A stretch of DNA of 64,000 bases from UBA7328 sp965247965 (GCA_965247965.1 OZ252053.1:1488001-1552000); one strand, 5' to 3'; shown: positions 9,622 to 19,405, numbered from the stretch's first letter. The notes: a model not told the origin generated them from the sequence alone. Numbers and translations: made by a program.

Positions 9622-9894
9622 TAGTGTGGCGTTTGGAAATAATGAGGATGGAGATATTGTCGGAACTTCTGAGGATCGGATAACTGATGAACACCAGGCC
9701 GTACTTTGGACTCGTAAAATCGACTCATTAAGCTATGGTGTTCATAATCTAAACGGAGCAATCGAAGGAATAGGTGAAACTCAGCACCAAGCAACTGATA
9801 TCAATCTTGATGGTCAAATACTTATCGGTAATACTTCCTTCCCCTCTTTTAATGTCTTGAATAGCAATACCTTATATTATATAAAGGCTCTAGT

Positions 9895-10948
9895 TTAGGT
9901 TAGCGTTGATATTAACATTTCATATCGATTCGATATCTGTTGGTATCTCGCGTAGGCCGTTATGTCTTCGACTGAGAGTGCTGCGAAATCTTTCACGAAC
10001 TGCCTGTTTTTTTTAAGCATTTCCTTGAGCCTATACCAATTGAGATATTGTTGGAGGTATTTAGTGGAAACACCCCAAAATTGATTGTCAATCCATTTCT
10101 TTATCCTTCTGTGGGTGGAGTTTACATGTTGGATATGATAAACCCCATTTTTGACCCGTTGCTTTAAATCGGAACGCAATGGATGGTGTTCGATCTGTTT
10201 ATCCATGGCAAAGCCTTTATAGCTGACATGCGAATCGCTGCACAATATAGTTTGCTTGGTAAACCTCTTTCCTATGGCCTTTTCTATAACTCGTGCCGCG
10301 TTACGCGGTATCCTTTTTCTTCAACCGCCCTTTGGTAGCCACGCTCAAATCCATCTGTTCTTTTCTATCCAGGGTAACAATTACTGCAATGTGGTCATCA
10401 TTTATGCCCCTTTTACCTGAGGAGCCACCCCGTTTCCTTGGTTTGCGGGATTCAACTTCCCTGCCCTTGTCCGAGTGAAAAAAGAAAGTCTCGTCACTTT
10501 CCGTAATCCCAGTAAAATCCCCCTTATCAGTATCTTCTATGGATGCCAGTATCTTGTGGCGCCAATCGAATGCGGTTTTCTTGTTTATGCCCAGGGTGAC
10601 CTTGATTTTATCCAGGCTCATTTCTTCCAACATCAACTTAAGATAATCATCAATCTTGTCTTTCCTGCGGATCCTAGCCATCCAGGTGCCGCTGTATTCT
10701 GTAAAACTTCTATTACATGACTTGCACTTATAGCGCCGGGAACCTTTGTCGATGCCAAACTTTACATATTTGGTATGGCCACAATGGGCACAGCATCCTT
10801 GCTTATTGTCCAAGATATCCCTCCTAAGCCTCTGGCATTGAGGGGAAAGATTTTCCAACTCACCGGCGGCTTGCAGTTCCATTATCAGGGATTGCTGACC
10901 TTCGGCCGAAAGACCCATGAAATACGATTTTATTGCTTCTTTTTCCAT
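9895..10948 (-). pseudogene. IS1595 transposase, split by a 22-bp insertion
   Basis: The N-terminal part carries the family zinc ribbon (CAHCGHTKYVKFG...CKSCNRSFTEYSG) and the first catalytic Asp (TESDETFFFHSDKG). The C-terminal part carries LCSDSHVSYKGF with the second Asp and HVNSTHRRIKKW with the third catalytic residue (Asn, typical of the family). Between them GRLKKKD runs into an ACCGCGTAA stop contributed by the micro-insertion. Deleting 20 bp plus one TA restores KKKDIEKAIGKRFTKQTILC, exactly what the family expects. The enzyme is inactive now but was intact before the insertion. Confidence 0.9.
10289..10308 (+). repeat. 20-bp TA-bounded micro-insertion, copy 1
   Basis: The sequence is ACTCGTGCCGCGTTACGCGG, with TA at 10287-10288 and 10309-10310. 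The host transposase reads through perfectly when 22 bp are removed, so this is a genuine insertion with a TA duplication. It contains the 13-base hairpin CCGCGTTACGCGG. Confidence 0.9.
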
Positions 10949-11657
10949 ACCTCTAAGATATAAATAATAGCTTAATTAAACTAGAGGCTATATAAACGAT
11001 GAGAGTACAGAAGAAGGATTACCTGGAAGTTCGACAGCTCCATTTGAATCTATGATTAAAGCCTTAGAGTACATATTCAGCAACACTGAAAAATTAGATG
11101 ATCTCGAATTTAGAGTAAAATTTGGGAGTGCTTTAACCTGGGACTCATCTATTGATATCCAGAAAGTCGATTTTAGGACATGGAATGGTTTAATTGGTAT
11201 AGACCAAAAATTGGATGTTTCAGCTGTAATTTCGTTTGATGGAGTCTGGGAGGTACCCAAAAATCATACCTGGACATTTTCCACAAACCCTGATTTTAGG
11301 GCAAACTTTGCCAACGAATTAATTGTTAATGGGGAGATTAAGTCGAATGCGTCAATAGGAATCAATCAGATCTTGGTAATTGATGGAAATTTTCAAATTG
11401 GACCAGATGGGTTATTAATTTTAGAAAATGATATCTCACTAGAAATACAAGATGGAATTCTTGAGGCGGGTCCCGGACAGATCATATTTCCAGCTACTAG
11501 ATTTAATCTATATTATTCCGGGCAAAGTTCCAGGAATGTAGGTCCTGAATGGCCATCTACAATAGAAGAAGCTGAAAATTATAAAGATGTAGTGAATAAT
11601 GTAGAAATCAATGGGTTTTATGACGATTATCTTGAATTTTATATTCAAGTAACACTC

Positions 11658-12820
11658 CATAGTACATGACAAAACAGGATTGATAAAATAATTGCCACGC
11701 GTAAAGTGTTGATAATGTGTTACTTACAACACTGAACGACATGGCAATTAAGGAGAAAGTTAAAGAACTTTCCCGAGAATTGAAAATAGAACTTAGTAAA
11801 CTTCACCAGCAAAGGGTAAACTTGATTGCCTCGGCGGTGATCAGTATGTCTACCATTAGGAGTGTCAATATGGTCAAGGTTGCTCACGGTATGATTTCAA
11901 AAGCGAAGCCATTGAGTAATTATCGTCGTCTTCAACGATTTATCTCTCAGGTGGATTGGGATGACACTGGTCTAGGACATTTGCTTTTGAAAATGAGTGA
12001 GTTGAAGGGGCCTTATACCCTGCTTGTGGATAGGACAAACTGGCAATTTGGTAAAGTGGATATTAATTTTTTGGTATTTTCTATACTAGGAGACGGGTAT
12101 TCGATACCGATCAAATGGGTGTTGCTTCCAAAGAAAGGCAACTCTGCACAATATGAAAGAATTGAGTTGTTAGAGGAAGTGGTAAAAATTGTTGGAAAAG
12201 GTCAGATAAAGAACGTTATAGGAGACCGGGAATTCATTGGCCAACATTGGGTTAAGTACTTGATAACCAATGAGATAGGATTCAACCTTCGGGTTAAGGA
12301 AGGCATGGTAGGTGTAAAAAATGGCAAGGAGGTAAAACTGGGTTTATTATGTAAAAATAATAAAAGATCATCGCCAAGATTGCCGGGAAAATATTTAGTT
12401 GGAGGCAATGAAGTATACGTAAGCGGATTCAGATTTAGAAATGACAAGAACAAATTAGAGTATTTGATAGTCATACACTCTGAGGATGTAGAAGATGCTT
12501 GCGATATCTATGCCAAAAGGTGGTATATTGAAAACATGTTCAAGGACATGAAAACGAATGGTTTTCAACTGGAAGATACACATGTAACTCATCCCAAAAG
12601 GCTAGAAACATTATTTGGTTTATTAGCCATATCATATGTATGGATGATACGTATAGGCGAATGGATAAAGAGAAAGATACCCTCATTATTCAAAAAAAAT
12701 AATCGAGGAAAAAGAAGAAAAAGCATTTTCAGGGGAGGGATAGACAACTATATCAACGCATATATTAACCACGACAGACGGAAAATTTGGCTCTACTTCC
12801 GTTTTTTGTCATGTACTTAG
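11658..12820 (+). mobile_element. IS4-family insertion sequence A
   Basis: The 1163-bp element has ends CATAGTACATGACAAAAC and, inverted, CTAAGTACATGACAAAAA. Its 9-bp duplication GTAACACTC lies at 11649-11657 and 12821-12829. The transposase stop codon lies inside the right inverted repeat. It appears intact and is the likely source of activity for the 144-bp MITE in the same host gene. Confidence 0.9.
11741..12820 (+). CDS. IS4-family transposase
   Basis: I place the start at the ATG at 11741 (MAIKEKVKELSRELKIEL) rather than the GTG at 11717, because it gives the usual N terminus. DDE residues are visible: LLVDRTNWQFG (first Asp), NVIGDREFIGQHW (second Asp) and the Y..R..E..K-type block KRWYIENMFKDMKTNGFQLE (Glu). 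The protein of about 359 residues is complete. It ends in the element's own inverted repeat, so the gene fills the IS. Confidence 0.85.
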   Translation: MAIKEKVKELSRELKIELSKLHQQRVNLIASAVISMSTIRSVNMVKVAHGMISKAKPLSNYRRLQRFISQVDWDDTGLGHLLLKMSELKGPYTLLVDRTNWQFGKVDINFLVFSILGDGYSIPIKWVLLPKKGNSAQYERIELLEEVVKIVGKGQIKNVIGDREFIGQHWVKYLITNEIGFNLRVKEGMVGVKNGKEVKLGLLCKNNKRSSPRLPGKYLVGGNEVYVSGFRFRNDKNKLEYLIVIHSEDVEDACDIYAKRWYIENMFKDMKTNGFQLEDTHVTHPKRLETLFGLLAISYVWMIRIGEWIKRKIPSLFKKNNRGKRRKSIFRGGIDNYINAYINHDRRKIWLYFRFLSCT

Positions 12821-13855
12821 GTAACACTCAACAGAGATCGATTTCTTAACGGTCAATTAAGTATAAATTCAGCTAATATTAGTGGCAATTTATATGCTCT
12901 AAGTCCCATTTCCGAATCTGGCCTAATCAATAGAAATACCCCCATAGATGGAACCGTTTTGTTACTAAATCCTGAGAATTATATACAGGGAAGTTTTTCG
13001 CGAATAATTGAATTTCCAATACCTGATCAGAATGGATATTTTTTCCCAATGGGTAGCGAAGGAGTAATTTCTCCAATAATTTTACAATTTTTATCAGAAT
13101 CAGATCCGGGATCAATTATAAAAGTTCAAAATGTTGACCCATTTAATTTTGAGTCAACAGAAGTGCCAGTTTCGGGAAATGTAAAATTCAAATTTACTGC
13201 GTTAGAATCTTCACGTCAATTGATGCTAAAACCGAATATTACCTCACCATTTGCAACTAAAAATTCTTTCCAGATTTCCATAAATATGCGTATGATTGCC
13301 CATGATCTGGATATAACTGGCGATCCCGAACTGTTTCGACTATTACAATTTGATTGCGACGGCAATCTTATGGGAGAAGCTGGTACTTATTTGCCATTTG
13401 ATGAAAATCTACCATCTACTGTAGCATATACCGGATTCATTGATGGAGTTTTCAATATCACGCACACTGATGTCTTCCTGGAAGACTGTAGCATTATTGC
13501 ATTGGCAAGAGGTGAGGTAGTCACGTCCGTTGAAAATGACCCGCTTTTTGACTCACCTTTCAAGTTGAGTCAAAACTTCCCTAACCCTTTTGCAACTGAG
13601 ACAGAAATCTATTACGAGTTGCCAACAAATGCTCATGTAGAGATAAGCGTCTTTAATTATCTGGGTAAAAAGGTAAAAAATCTTGTTTCTTCCAAACAAA
13701 ACCCCAGAAATTATGTCGTGAGATGGAATGGTAAAAACGACTCAGGTAAAGATCTCCCAAACGGGGTATATTTTTATAGAATGGAACTGAGGGACATAGG
13801 AAATGTGGGTTCAAGCCCACTAATCAAAACTGAGAAAGCTATATTATTGAGATAA

Positions 13856-14106
13856 GAGAGCTACAAGAGCTTTGATCCTTCTACAGCTTTACTTATTTTT
13901 TATAAACACTTGTATTAAGGTCAATTATATATACTGGCAACGCATTGTAGATTCTACCTGTAACACCTACCATGCTACCAAACCATAGGTAACGGCTACC
14001 TTGCATATGCCTCTGCGTTTTAACTCTTTGGTAGCGTGATTTTGAAAGTGGTGACTGGAAAATATTTATCAGTTTGACAGATGTGACAGAATCGAATCCT
14101 AGCATA
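13856..14106. other. Intergenic, no gene seen
   Basis: A 70-codon frame on the minus strand (13893-14105) has no recognisable family and abuts the next gene. I see no clear terminator. It may be decayed DNA. Confidence 0.35.
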
Positions 14107-14484
14107 TTAAAACACAGAATCGCAGTCGATAGTCTCCAGATTTAGAAAATCAAATCGGAGCAGGTCTTGCTCGAGTAAATCACTGGTCTTAATATAAAAA
14201 CGAGGTCCTAACGGACAAACGTGACAAGCTTCACAGACGACTTGGTGATATGTGGAGTCAACAGAGATGTCTTTTATCAAAATTCCTTCACCTTGAAGGT
14301 AACTTTCGATCTCATCCATTTTATCTTGTATAGAAGGATCGGGAGGCAGCCCTGGTGCCCATAGATCTGTCTGGCATTGTCTTTCATCAAAACTGAAGCA
14401 CAAATCTTCTGTGTCGTCATCACTACAAGATACCAGCAAGAAGATCATTACAAAAGAGACAAAAGTTGACTTTATGATAAGCAT
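14107..14484 (-). CDS. Small lipoprotein, unknown function
   Basis: The 125-residue product has a classic lipoprotein signal, with a hydrophobic run and the lipobox LVSC followed by SDDD. The remainder is acidic and cysteine-rich (VVCEACHVCPLG contains three Cys) and matches no family I recognise. It is probably anchored to a membrane facing the periplasm or cell surface. It stands alone between the secreted HAF/T9SS gene and a broken hydrolase. Confidence 0.6.
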   Translation of the reverse strand: MLIIKSTFVSFVMIFLLVSCSDDDTEDLCFSFDERQCQTDLWAPGLPPDPSIQDKMDEIESYLQGEGILIKDISVDSTYHQVVCEACHVCPLGPRFYIKTSDLLEQDLLRFDFLNLETIDCDSVF

Positions 14485-14530
14485 TTCTATGTAAAACGCA
14501 GAAAATTCTCTGCAAGGGGGAAAGATTACC

Positions 14531-14936
14531 TTAAATGTTTCTTAATTCTTTTGGCAAAAATTTAAGTGAGCTCTTTTTAGCTGCCAATTGAGAAATCATG
14601 CGACCGCAGAAAGATTTGCCACCGGCCAGGAGGGTTCGTTTATCTGAATATTTTGATGCTTTTTTTTACAGCTGCCGCGATGACCTGGTGAGCTTTTTTG
14701 GGCAGGTCAGGAGGGCCTCCTCCCTTTTCCATATAAGCGAAATTAAACCGTAACGTACCAATACCGTGCTTTGCCAAGCCCTCTGCAAGCATTTCCATAA
14801 AAACATGTTCCATACCCGCCCCAGCTCCGTGACTCAACACTAACAGCGCAGACGCACCTTCCGGCAACAGCAGAAGCGAGGAGACCTTTCCTATCTCATG
14901 AGAAACACTCATCTTTAATCTTCGAACTTTTGTCAT
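14531..14936 (-). pseudogene. Dienelactone-hydrolase-like alpha/beta hydrolase, frameshifted
   Basis: The first part reads LLVLSHGAGAGMEHVFMEML and GIGTLRFNFAYMEKGGGPPD, the conserved N-terminal half of the small alpha/beta hydrolase family with an HGAGAGM oxyanion region. It stops at about 14640. One frame over, the sequence resumes as RTLLAGGKSFCGRMISQLAA, the expected nucleophile-elbow region where the family has GGKSxGG. That frame ends at 14531, well short of the usual length of about 210 residues, so the gene is both frameshifted and truncated. Confidence 0.75.
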
Positions 14937-15354
14937 CGTTTAGTTATGAGGGTACGCTCTAAAATAATGATCTAAAACTAATTGCCTCCCACGGTCTAAT
15001 ATAGGCAATCTTATAAATTATGATTTAGACGAGTCGTTATGTGTTTTCTCAGATACATCTTTGGTGAATGATGTATTCTTTTTGAGGAGCAATAAGCTTT
15101 ATTGTCATCATTTTTTGAGTACTGGTCAAAACCCTAATAGCTAGAATAAGCCGGGATGGCTTACTTGCTAATTTAAACGTTCCTTTTTCGTTATTCGGTT
15201 GGATTCAAAATATACGACCGCTTAAGTTAACGGGTTCGTATATGAAGAGTAGCATCCCATTAGGGTGCTGTTTTTTACCGTTGTCAGAGTAAGTAGTTTT
15301 GCCAATTACTCCTGCGTTGCACAATACTTTCATTCAAGCTCATCGCCATATGGA
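14937..15354. other. Intergenic with a terminator-like hairpin
   Basis: No gene is evident. At 15251-15276 AGCATCCC pairs with GGGTGCT around a four-base loop and is followed by six T residues, a candidate rho-independent terminator on the plus strand. No plus-strand gene ends just upstream, so its role is unclear. Confidence 0.4.
15251..15276 (+). terminator. Candidate hairpin terminator
   Basis: A stem of about seven pairs, one a wobble, is followed by GTTTTTT. No adjacent plus-strand gene needs it, so this is a weak call. Confidence 0.35.
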
Positions 15355-16698
15355 TCATTTTCGGCTCATATCCTCTTCACAATAGCCCCACGTGCCTACG
15401 AATTTCTTTTTATTTGAATCGTACTCGAAGCGGACTCTTCCCCAATAGCTACTACCATCCCGAGATATCGCATATGCATCAACTCTAACTTAACATATAT
15501 GACAATTAACAATGTAAAAAGAATTGACTACCTGTGTTTTAACCTAATATTTGCGAATCTAACCATAGAACAAAAGTGCAGGAGAATTCAAAGTTCTTCA
15601 CTATGTGGCAGTCCAATGTTTGCCTGTATAATGTTAATAATCAAAAGAATACATATTCATAAATAAAATATAAGTTAAACTAAGGTTGATGCCAATGCGA
15701 GATATCGGGCAGTATGGTTTTGGATAATCTTTAACCCATATTCCTTCGATCAGCGGACCGTTAAAATGAACCAGTAAGCGGCCGTTACTACCTCCGTAAG
15801 AACTTCGCAGTGTACCGTCAGAATCTTTCTCGAAGTCAAGATCCCCGTAGCTGCTTTTCCACTTGCCGAGAGGACTGCCATCAAATGGTGATGTACCGGT
15901 TCCGGAATCGGCAGATGGTATAGGTCCACAAGGTTGCGGGTCTGTGGGTAATTCAATATTGACAAGAGCTAGGCTGGTGAGTATCAGTCCACGCAGGGCT
16001 TGTAATGTTGCTATGTCTTCTGAAATGGATGTGGTTCGCGTTATTCCATTTGCAAGTGTGGTTAGAATAATACCGTTTTCAGCGATTATGGTGTTCTCGG
16101 TTTCCAATCCCAGGTCGTATAAATCCACACCGGCATAATATAGCGGCGACTTAAGACATTCAAGGCATTCCATCGCCGTAAGGACATTCACACGTCCAAG
16201 ATTGTATCCTGCCCTGTAGATTTTTAACGCATGCTTAGACCATGGACTGGCTTTCAGAAATGGATCTTTACACAGTGTCGAATACGTCATCATTAACTCT
16301 ATTTGCTTCTCATAACGTATCACTGCGTCGAGAGGGTAGCTTCCGAATAGGGGTGCACTAGCATATCCAGCTGGCATGGGTGTCCAAGAGGTAGTCCACT
16401 CCGCAGATGTATTTGCAGCCCAAGTGTCATACGTTCCCGATTGTACGCTGGCTCCCGATGCCTCCACAAGAAGACCTAGGTTATAGCCAGCATTGAAAAT
16501 ATTAATTGGCGTTATGGCTGATCCTTGTCCACTCACATTCAGTGTGTACATCGCAAGCATTATGGTGAACACAATGGTGCTCATCCAGAATCGTAATTTG
16601 CTCTGATTTCGTATTGATGAAGTTGATTGTACCAGTTGAACTGATCTATCCACTTTTTTTAACATCTTTTGACTCTGGTCTGAAAATTCAGCTATCAT
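15355..16698 (-). pseudogene. Secreted protein of unknown function, split by a 228-bp element
   Basis: From 16698 the product has a hydrophobic segment near residues 36-55 (WMSTIVFTIMLAMYTLNVSG), then a mostly helical region and a C-terminal beta-rich domain (GKWKSSYGDLDFEKDSDGT...). That domain resembles small W/G-rich repeats found at the ends of Bacteroidota secreted proteins. The 228-bp element at 15471-15698 interrupts it after CPISR. Excising it with one copy of the 9-bp duplication GAGATATCG continues in frame as DGSSYWGRVRFEYDSNKKKF, then VGTWGYCEEDMSRK and a stop at 15355. The original protein was about 368 residues. As it stands it ends with an unrelated 20-odd residue tail encoded by the element. 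Confidence 0.8.
15471..15698. mobile_element. 228-bp MITE related to truncated IS4 element C
   Basis: The inverted ends are CATATGCATCAACTCTAACT and, reverse-complemented, GCATTGGCATCAACCTTAGT. A perfect 9-bp duplication GAGATATCG lies at 15462-15470 and 15699-15707. The same terminal sequence (TTAAGTTAGAGTTGATGCCA followed by ATGC) closes the truncated IS4 element at 25433, whose transposase is therefore the likely source of mobility. No gene is present inside. Confidence 0.85.
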
Positions 16699-17236
16699 GG
16701 TTTTATTTGCTAATATCAGAATAATTACAATTAAAAATTTTGCTCTTGGTTGAAACCTCTAAGTTTTCAGAGATTTATTTTCATTATCAAGTAGTGCTTA
16801 ATCCTATTGATATATTCTTTCCTTCCACTCCATTACTTTCTGAATTCCCCTTTCATCTTATAATCCGTCGATTTGCGTAAACGCTCTAACTGTGTGTTGC
16901 ACAAAACGACCGCTATTCATGACAGTAGGTTGCCCCAGCATTAGTAATCTTTTCTGATAGGTCTGAAGAATGCTACTTTAATTCATTTATTTATTAGCAT
17001 TGGTTCAATTCTTTCTCTATCAATTGAATGATTTCTTTGGCGGTAAGGATGAGTTGTTCACAATCGCCATTACTGACCATCAATAACAGGGCTCTATGAC
17101 TGAGTAAATTTTCAAACTCCCTATCTTCAAACAGCATTTGATAATTCTTTTCAACTTTTGACATTCCTTCCTCCCAGAATGAATATCCTCTATAGTCAAA
17201 ATCTTTTACCAAGTCAAAAAAGGATACATACTTAGA

Positions 17237-17460
17237 CAATAGTTCGTGAAGGATTTCGGCCAAATTCGAAGTGTTAACAGCAGTATCTTAAATTCAAGAT
17301 TTTCTATAACGCTGATTATCAAGTATTTATGGCCTGCTTATTTGGCAATCCTATTAAAATGCAAGTTTCGGTTCAGACGATACTTTAGTTTTAATAATTT
17401 ATCCATAATTCTAAGATTGAGTATCAACGAGTTATGAAATATTTCCTTCACGGACTATTG
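17237..17460 (+). mobile_element. 224-bp MITE (CAATAGT family), copy 2
   Basis: Same length and ends as copy 1. The six-base flanks (CTTAGA left, TTATCA right) are not a clean duplication, unlike the other two full copies, so the site has changed or been rearranged since insertion. It lies within the DUF6090 pseudogene. Confidence 0.8.
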
Positions 17461-17497
17461 TTATCAGTGACTTACCTATGTTTTGATCCATACACTA

Positions 17498-18765
17498 GTG
17501 TTCAGTCAAGCGCATAAATCTGGGTAAAAAGAATAAAGTAACTTCGAATGTTGTTTTGCATAAAGATTAGAGTGACCACCTGATCAAAAAGAGAATATAG
17601 AGCCTTGATTAATGAACAAAAAAAAGAATCATGGCAAAATTTTACAAAGTAACCTTAACCGAAGAAGAGCGTAGTGAATTAGAGCGAATAATAAGCATAC
17701 CCAATAGTAAGTCAATTAGGACCAAGCGGAGTTATATATTATTGGCCTCAGATGAGAATGGAGATAAGCATTGGACAGATAAAAAGATTCAAATTGCCTA
17801 TGGAATGACGATAAATGGAATAGAGCGAATGCGAAAAAGATTTGTGGAACACGGATTTGAAGCAGCGCTATATGGAAAGAAAAGAGAATATGTAAAAGAA
17901 AAGATATTTGACGGTCGGGTAGAAAGCCATTTACTATCCTTAAGATGTGAAGAAGTTCCTGATGGTCATTCAGGGTGGAGTTTACGATTATTGGCTGATA
18001 AGATGGTAGAATTGGAATATGTAGAAAGCATCAGTCATGAATCTATACGGCAGATACTAAAAAAAACAAAATTAAACCCTGGCGAGTCAAAGGTTGGATA
18101 ATGCCAAAGAAAGGAGCAGATTTTGTTCATAAAATGGAAGCGGTATTAGATGTATATGAACGACCATATGACCCGACTCATCCAGTAATCTGTTTAGATG
18201 AGTCCCCTAAACAGATCATAAGTGAAACAAAGAAAAGCTATATGGATTCAAAGGGTATATTACATCAAGACTATGAGTATAAAAGAGAAGGAGTAAAAAG
18301 TATGTACATGATCGTAGAACCCTTAGGAGAATACAGAGAAGTACATATTGAGGATAATCACAATAGTCAGACTTACGCAAAAATCATCATGAACTTAGTA
18401 GAAAAAACATATAGCGCTGCTAACAAAATCACATTGGTAGAGGACAATTTAAGTGCACATAAATTAAGTACCTTATATGAAATTATGCCTGCCCCCAGAG
18501 CCCGAAACATAGTGAAAAAGATAGAAGTTGTTCGCACACCGGCACATGCTTCCTGGCTCAATATTGCAGAATGTGAATTGAGCGTATTAACACGGTGTGG
18601 TTTGAAAAGTAGAATGTCAGATGAAGAACAACTCAAAAAACAAACCAAAGCCTGGTATGGGTACAGAAACAAAAACCAAAAAGGAGTAGATTGGCAATTT
18701 ACAACGAGTGATGCGCGCATTAAACTAAAAAATCTTTACCCAGACTATATAATTTGACTGAACAC
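17498..18765 (+). mobile_element. IS630-family insertion sequence
   Basis: The 1268-bp element has ends GTGTTCAGTCAAG and its inverted partner CTGAACAC, with an inner shared TCTGGGTAAA block. It duplicates TA (17496-17497 and 18766-18767), the IS630 rule. The right TA is also the left TA of a 162-bp MITE, so the IS inserted exactly at the MITE boundary. Confidence 0.9.
17631..18757 (+). CDS. IS630 transposase in two overlapping frames (candidate -1 frameshift)
   Basis: Frame 1 (17631-18101) holds the helix-turn-helix region (ERSELERIISIPNSKSIRTK; SHESIRQILKKTKL). Frame 2 (ATG at 18101, end at 18757) holds the DDE domain: VICLDESPKQ, LVEDNLSAHK and WLNIAECELSVL. Frame 2 read upstream of its ATG gives KPWRVKGWI, the conserved IS630 linker, which joins the HTH part if ribosomes slip back one base on the run of eight A residues near 18058-18066. 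This makes programmed -1 frameshifting likely. A simple one-base deletion would look the same. Confidence 0.8.
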
Positions 18766-18767
18766 TA

Positions 18768-18929
18768 GTGCGTCAGGAACGAAATACTTGCACATTTATA
18801 CTTGTCCTTTTCCTCCTGCTCAGCGTTGGAAAAATCCTCATTATGCTTTGGCATAATTCCGGTTTTTCCGCCTTGATCAGAAGAAAAATAACTTTGTCTA
18901 AATATGCAATTACTTAGTTCCTGACGCAC
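18768..18929. mobile_element. 162-bp TA-flanked MITE, copy 3
   Basis: Ends are GTGCGTCAGGAAC and GTTCCTGACGCAC, flanked by TA at 18766-18767 and 18930-18931. The interior is the reverse complement of that in copy 1 (for example TTTCCTCCTGCTCAGCGTTG matches its CAACGCCGAGCAGAAGGAAA with a few changes). The family therefore inserts in both orientations. Confidence 0.85.
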
Positions 18930-19277
18930 TAGGCCAGGATATTAATAAATCTTTCAATTCATTATTGGAAATTATATTGATCTTAGCAGAAGAAAATAAC
19001 AATTGCTGTGTCCCCGATTCAATGTTATAGGTTGGAGTCCGAAGTGTGATAGCCAACATGCTATCTAATGTATTGATGTCGTATAAATTTTTATTTGATC
19101 GAATTATCTGATAAAAATTCTCTGTAACTGTCAATATTTCATCCCGATATCCATTTAATTCCTTGATTTCGGCAATGGCGCTGGCAAACTCCACTTTCAA
19201 GTTTTCTAGCAATTGTAGCTCTTCCAACCGTTCCAATCGATCTATATTCCAATTATTAATCTGCAGAGCAATCAATA

Positions 19278-19297
19278 CCGCGTAACGCGGCACGAGT
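19278..19297 (-). repeat. 20-bp TA-bounded micro-insertion, copy 2
   Basis: Identical to the other five copies, on the minus strand, with TA at 19276-19277 and 19298-19299. It sits inside the DUF6090 codon series for GI^LIALQINNW and shifts the frame by one. Confidence 0.9.
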
Positions 19298-19405
19298 TAT
19301 CCCAATCACAACAAGAGCTATTTCTCCTACTGCATAGAGGAGGTACTTTCTGGTGGCACCAGAGTCAATCAATGATCTTCTTATTCTTCTTAGGAAGGTG
19401 AGCAT

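Larger units (their letters stand above)
9886..10988 (-). mobile_element. IS1595-family insertion sequence, inactivated
   Basis: The 1103-bp element has inverted ends GGCTCTAGTTTAGG and GCCTCTAGTTTAAT and is flanked by the 8-bp duplication TATATAAA (9878-9885 and 10989-10996), the usual size for IS1595. Its transposase is broken by the 20-bp micro-insertion at 10289-10308. Confidence 0.9.
8548..13855 (+). pseudogene. Large secreted HAF-repeat protein with T9SS sorting tail, split by four insertions
   Basis: The gene starts at 8548 with a signal peptide (MKTICIFLLLFLGCPTLFSQ) and HAF-type repeats (DINNLGQIVG, DINNLGQAVG, DINNNGDIVG). It ends at 13855 with a type IX secretion tail (FKLSQNFPNPFATETEIYYE..., LPNGVYFYRM). 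It is interrupted by a 144-bp element (9303-9446, 9-bp duplication GGCCATGGC), a 162-bp MITE (9460-9621, TA), an IS1595 (9886-10988, 8-bp TATATAAA) and an IS4 (11658-12820, 9-bp GTAACACTC). Removing each with one copy of its duplication joins the coding segments in the same frame, giving about 900 residues; I checked each joint. The only other lesion is a one-base shift near 9055. The product would be an exported surface or secreted protein. Confidence 0.85.
16994..19405 (-). pseudogene. DUF6090-type membrane protein split by four insertions
   Basis: From the ATG at 19405 the product begins MLTFLRRIRRSLIDSGATRK and YLLYAVGEIALVVIGI, the signature N terminus of Bacteroidota DUF6090 proteins (one membrane helix, then a periplasmic helical domain). 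It continues past the 20-bp micro-insertion as LIALQINNWN. A 162-bp MITE (18768-18929), an IS630 (17498-18765) and a 224-bp MITE (17237-17460) break the rest; the C terminus (KYVSFFDLVKDFDYRGYSFW ... KEIIQLIEKELNQC) lies at 16994-17236. Subtracting all insertions leaves about 726 nt, or 242 codons, almost the same as the homologue at 55903-58525. Small indels around the inner joint still break the frame. Function of the family is unknown. Confidence 0.75.

Noticed and set aside
13893..14105. A 70-codon frame beginning MLGFDSVTS
   Set aside because: The start resembles an IS6 motif (MLGFKSFES) but the similarity ends at once, and no inverted repeat is present.
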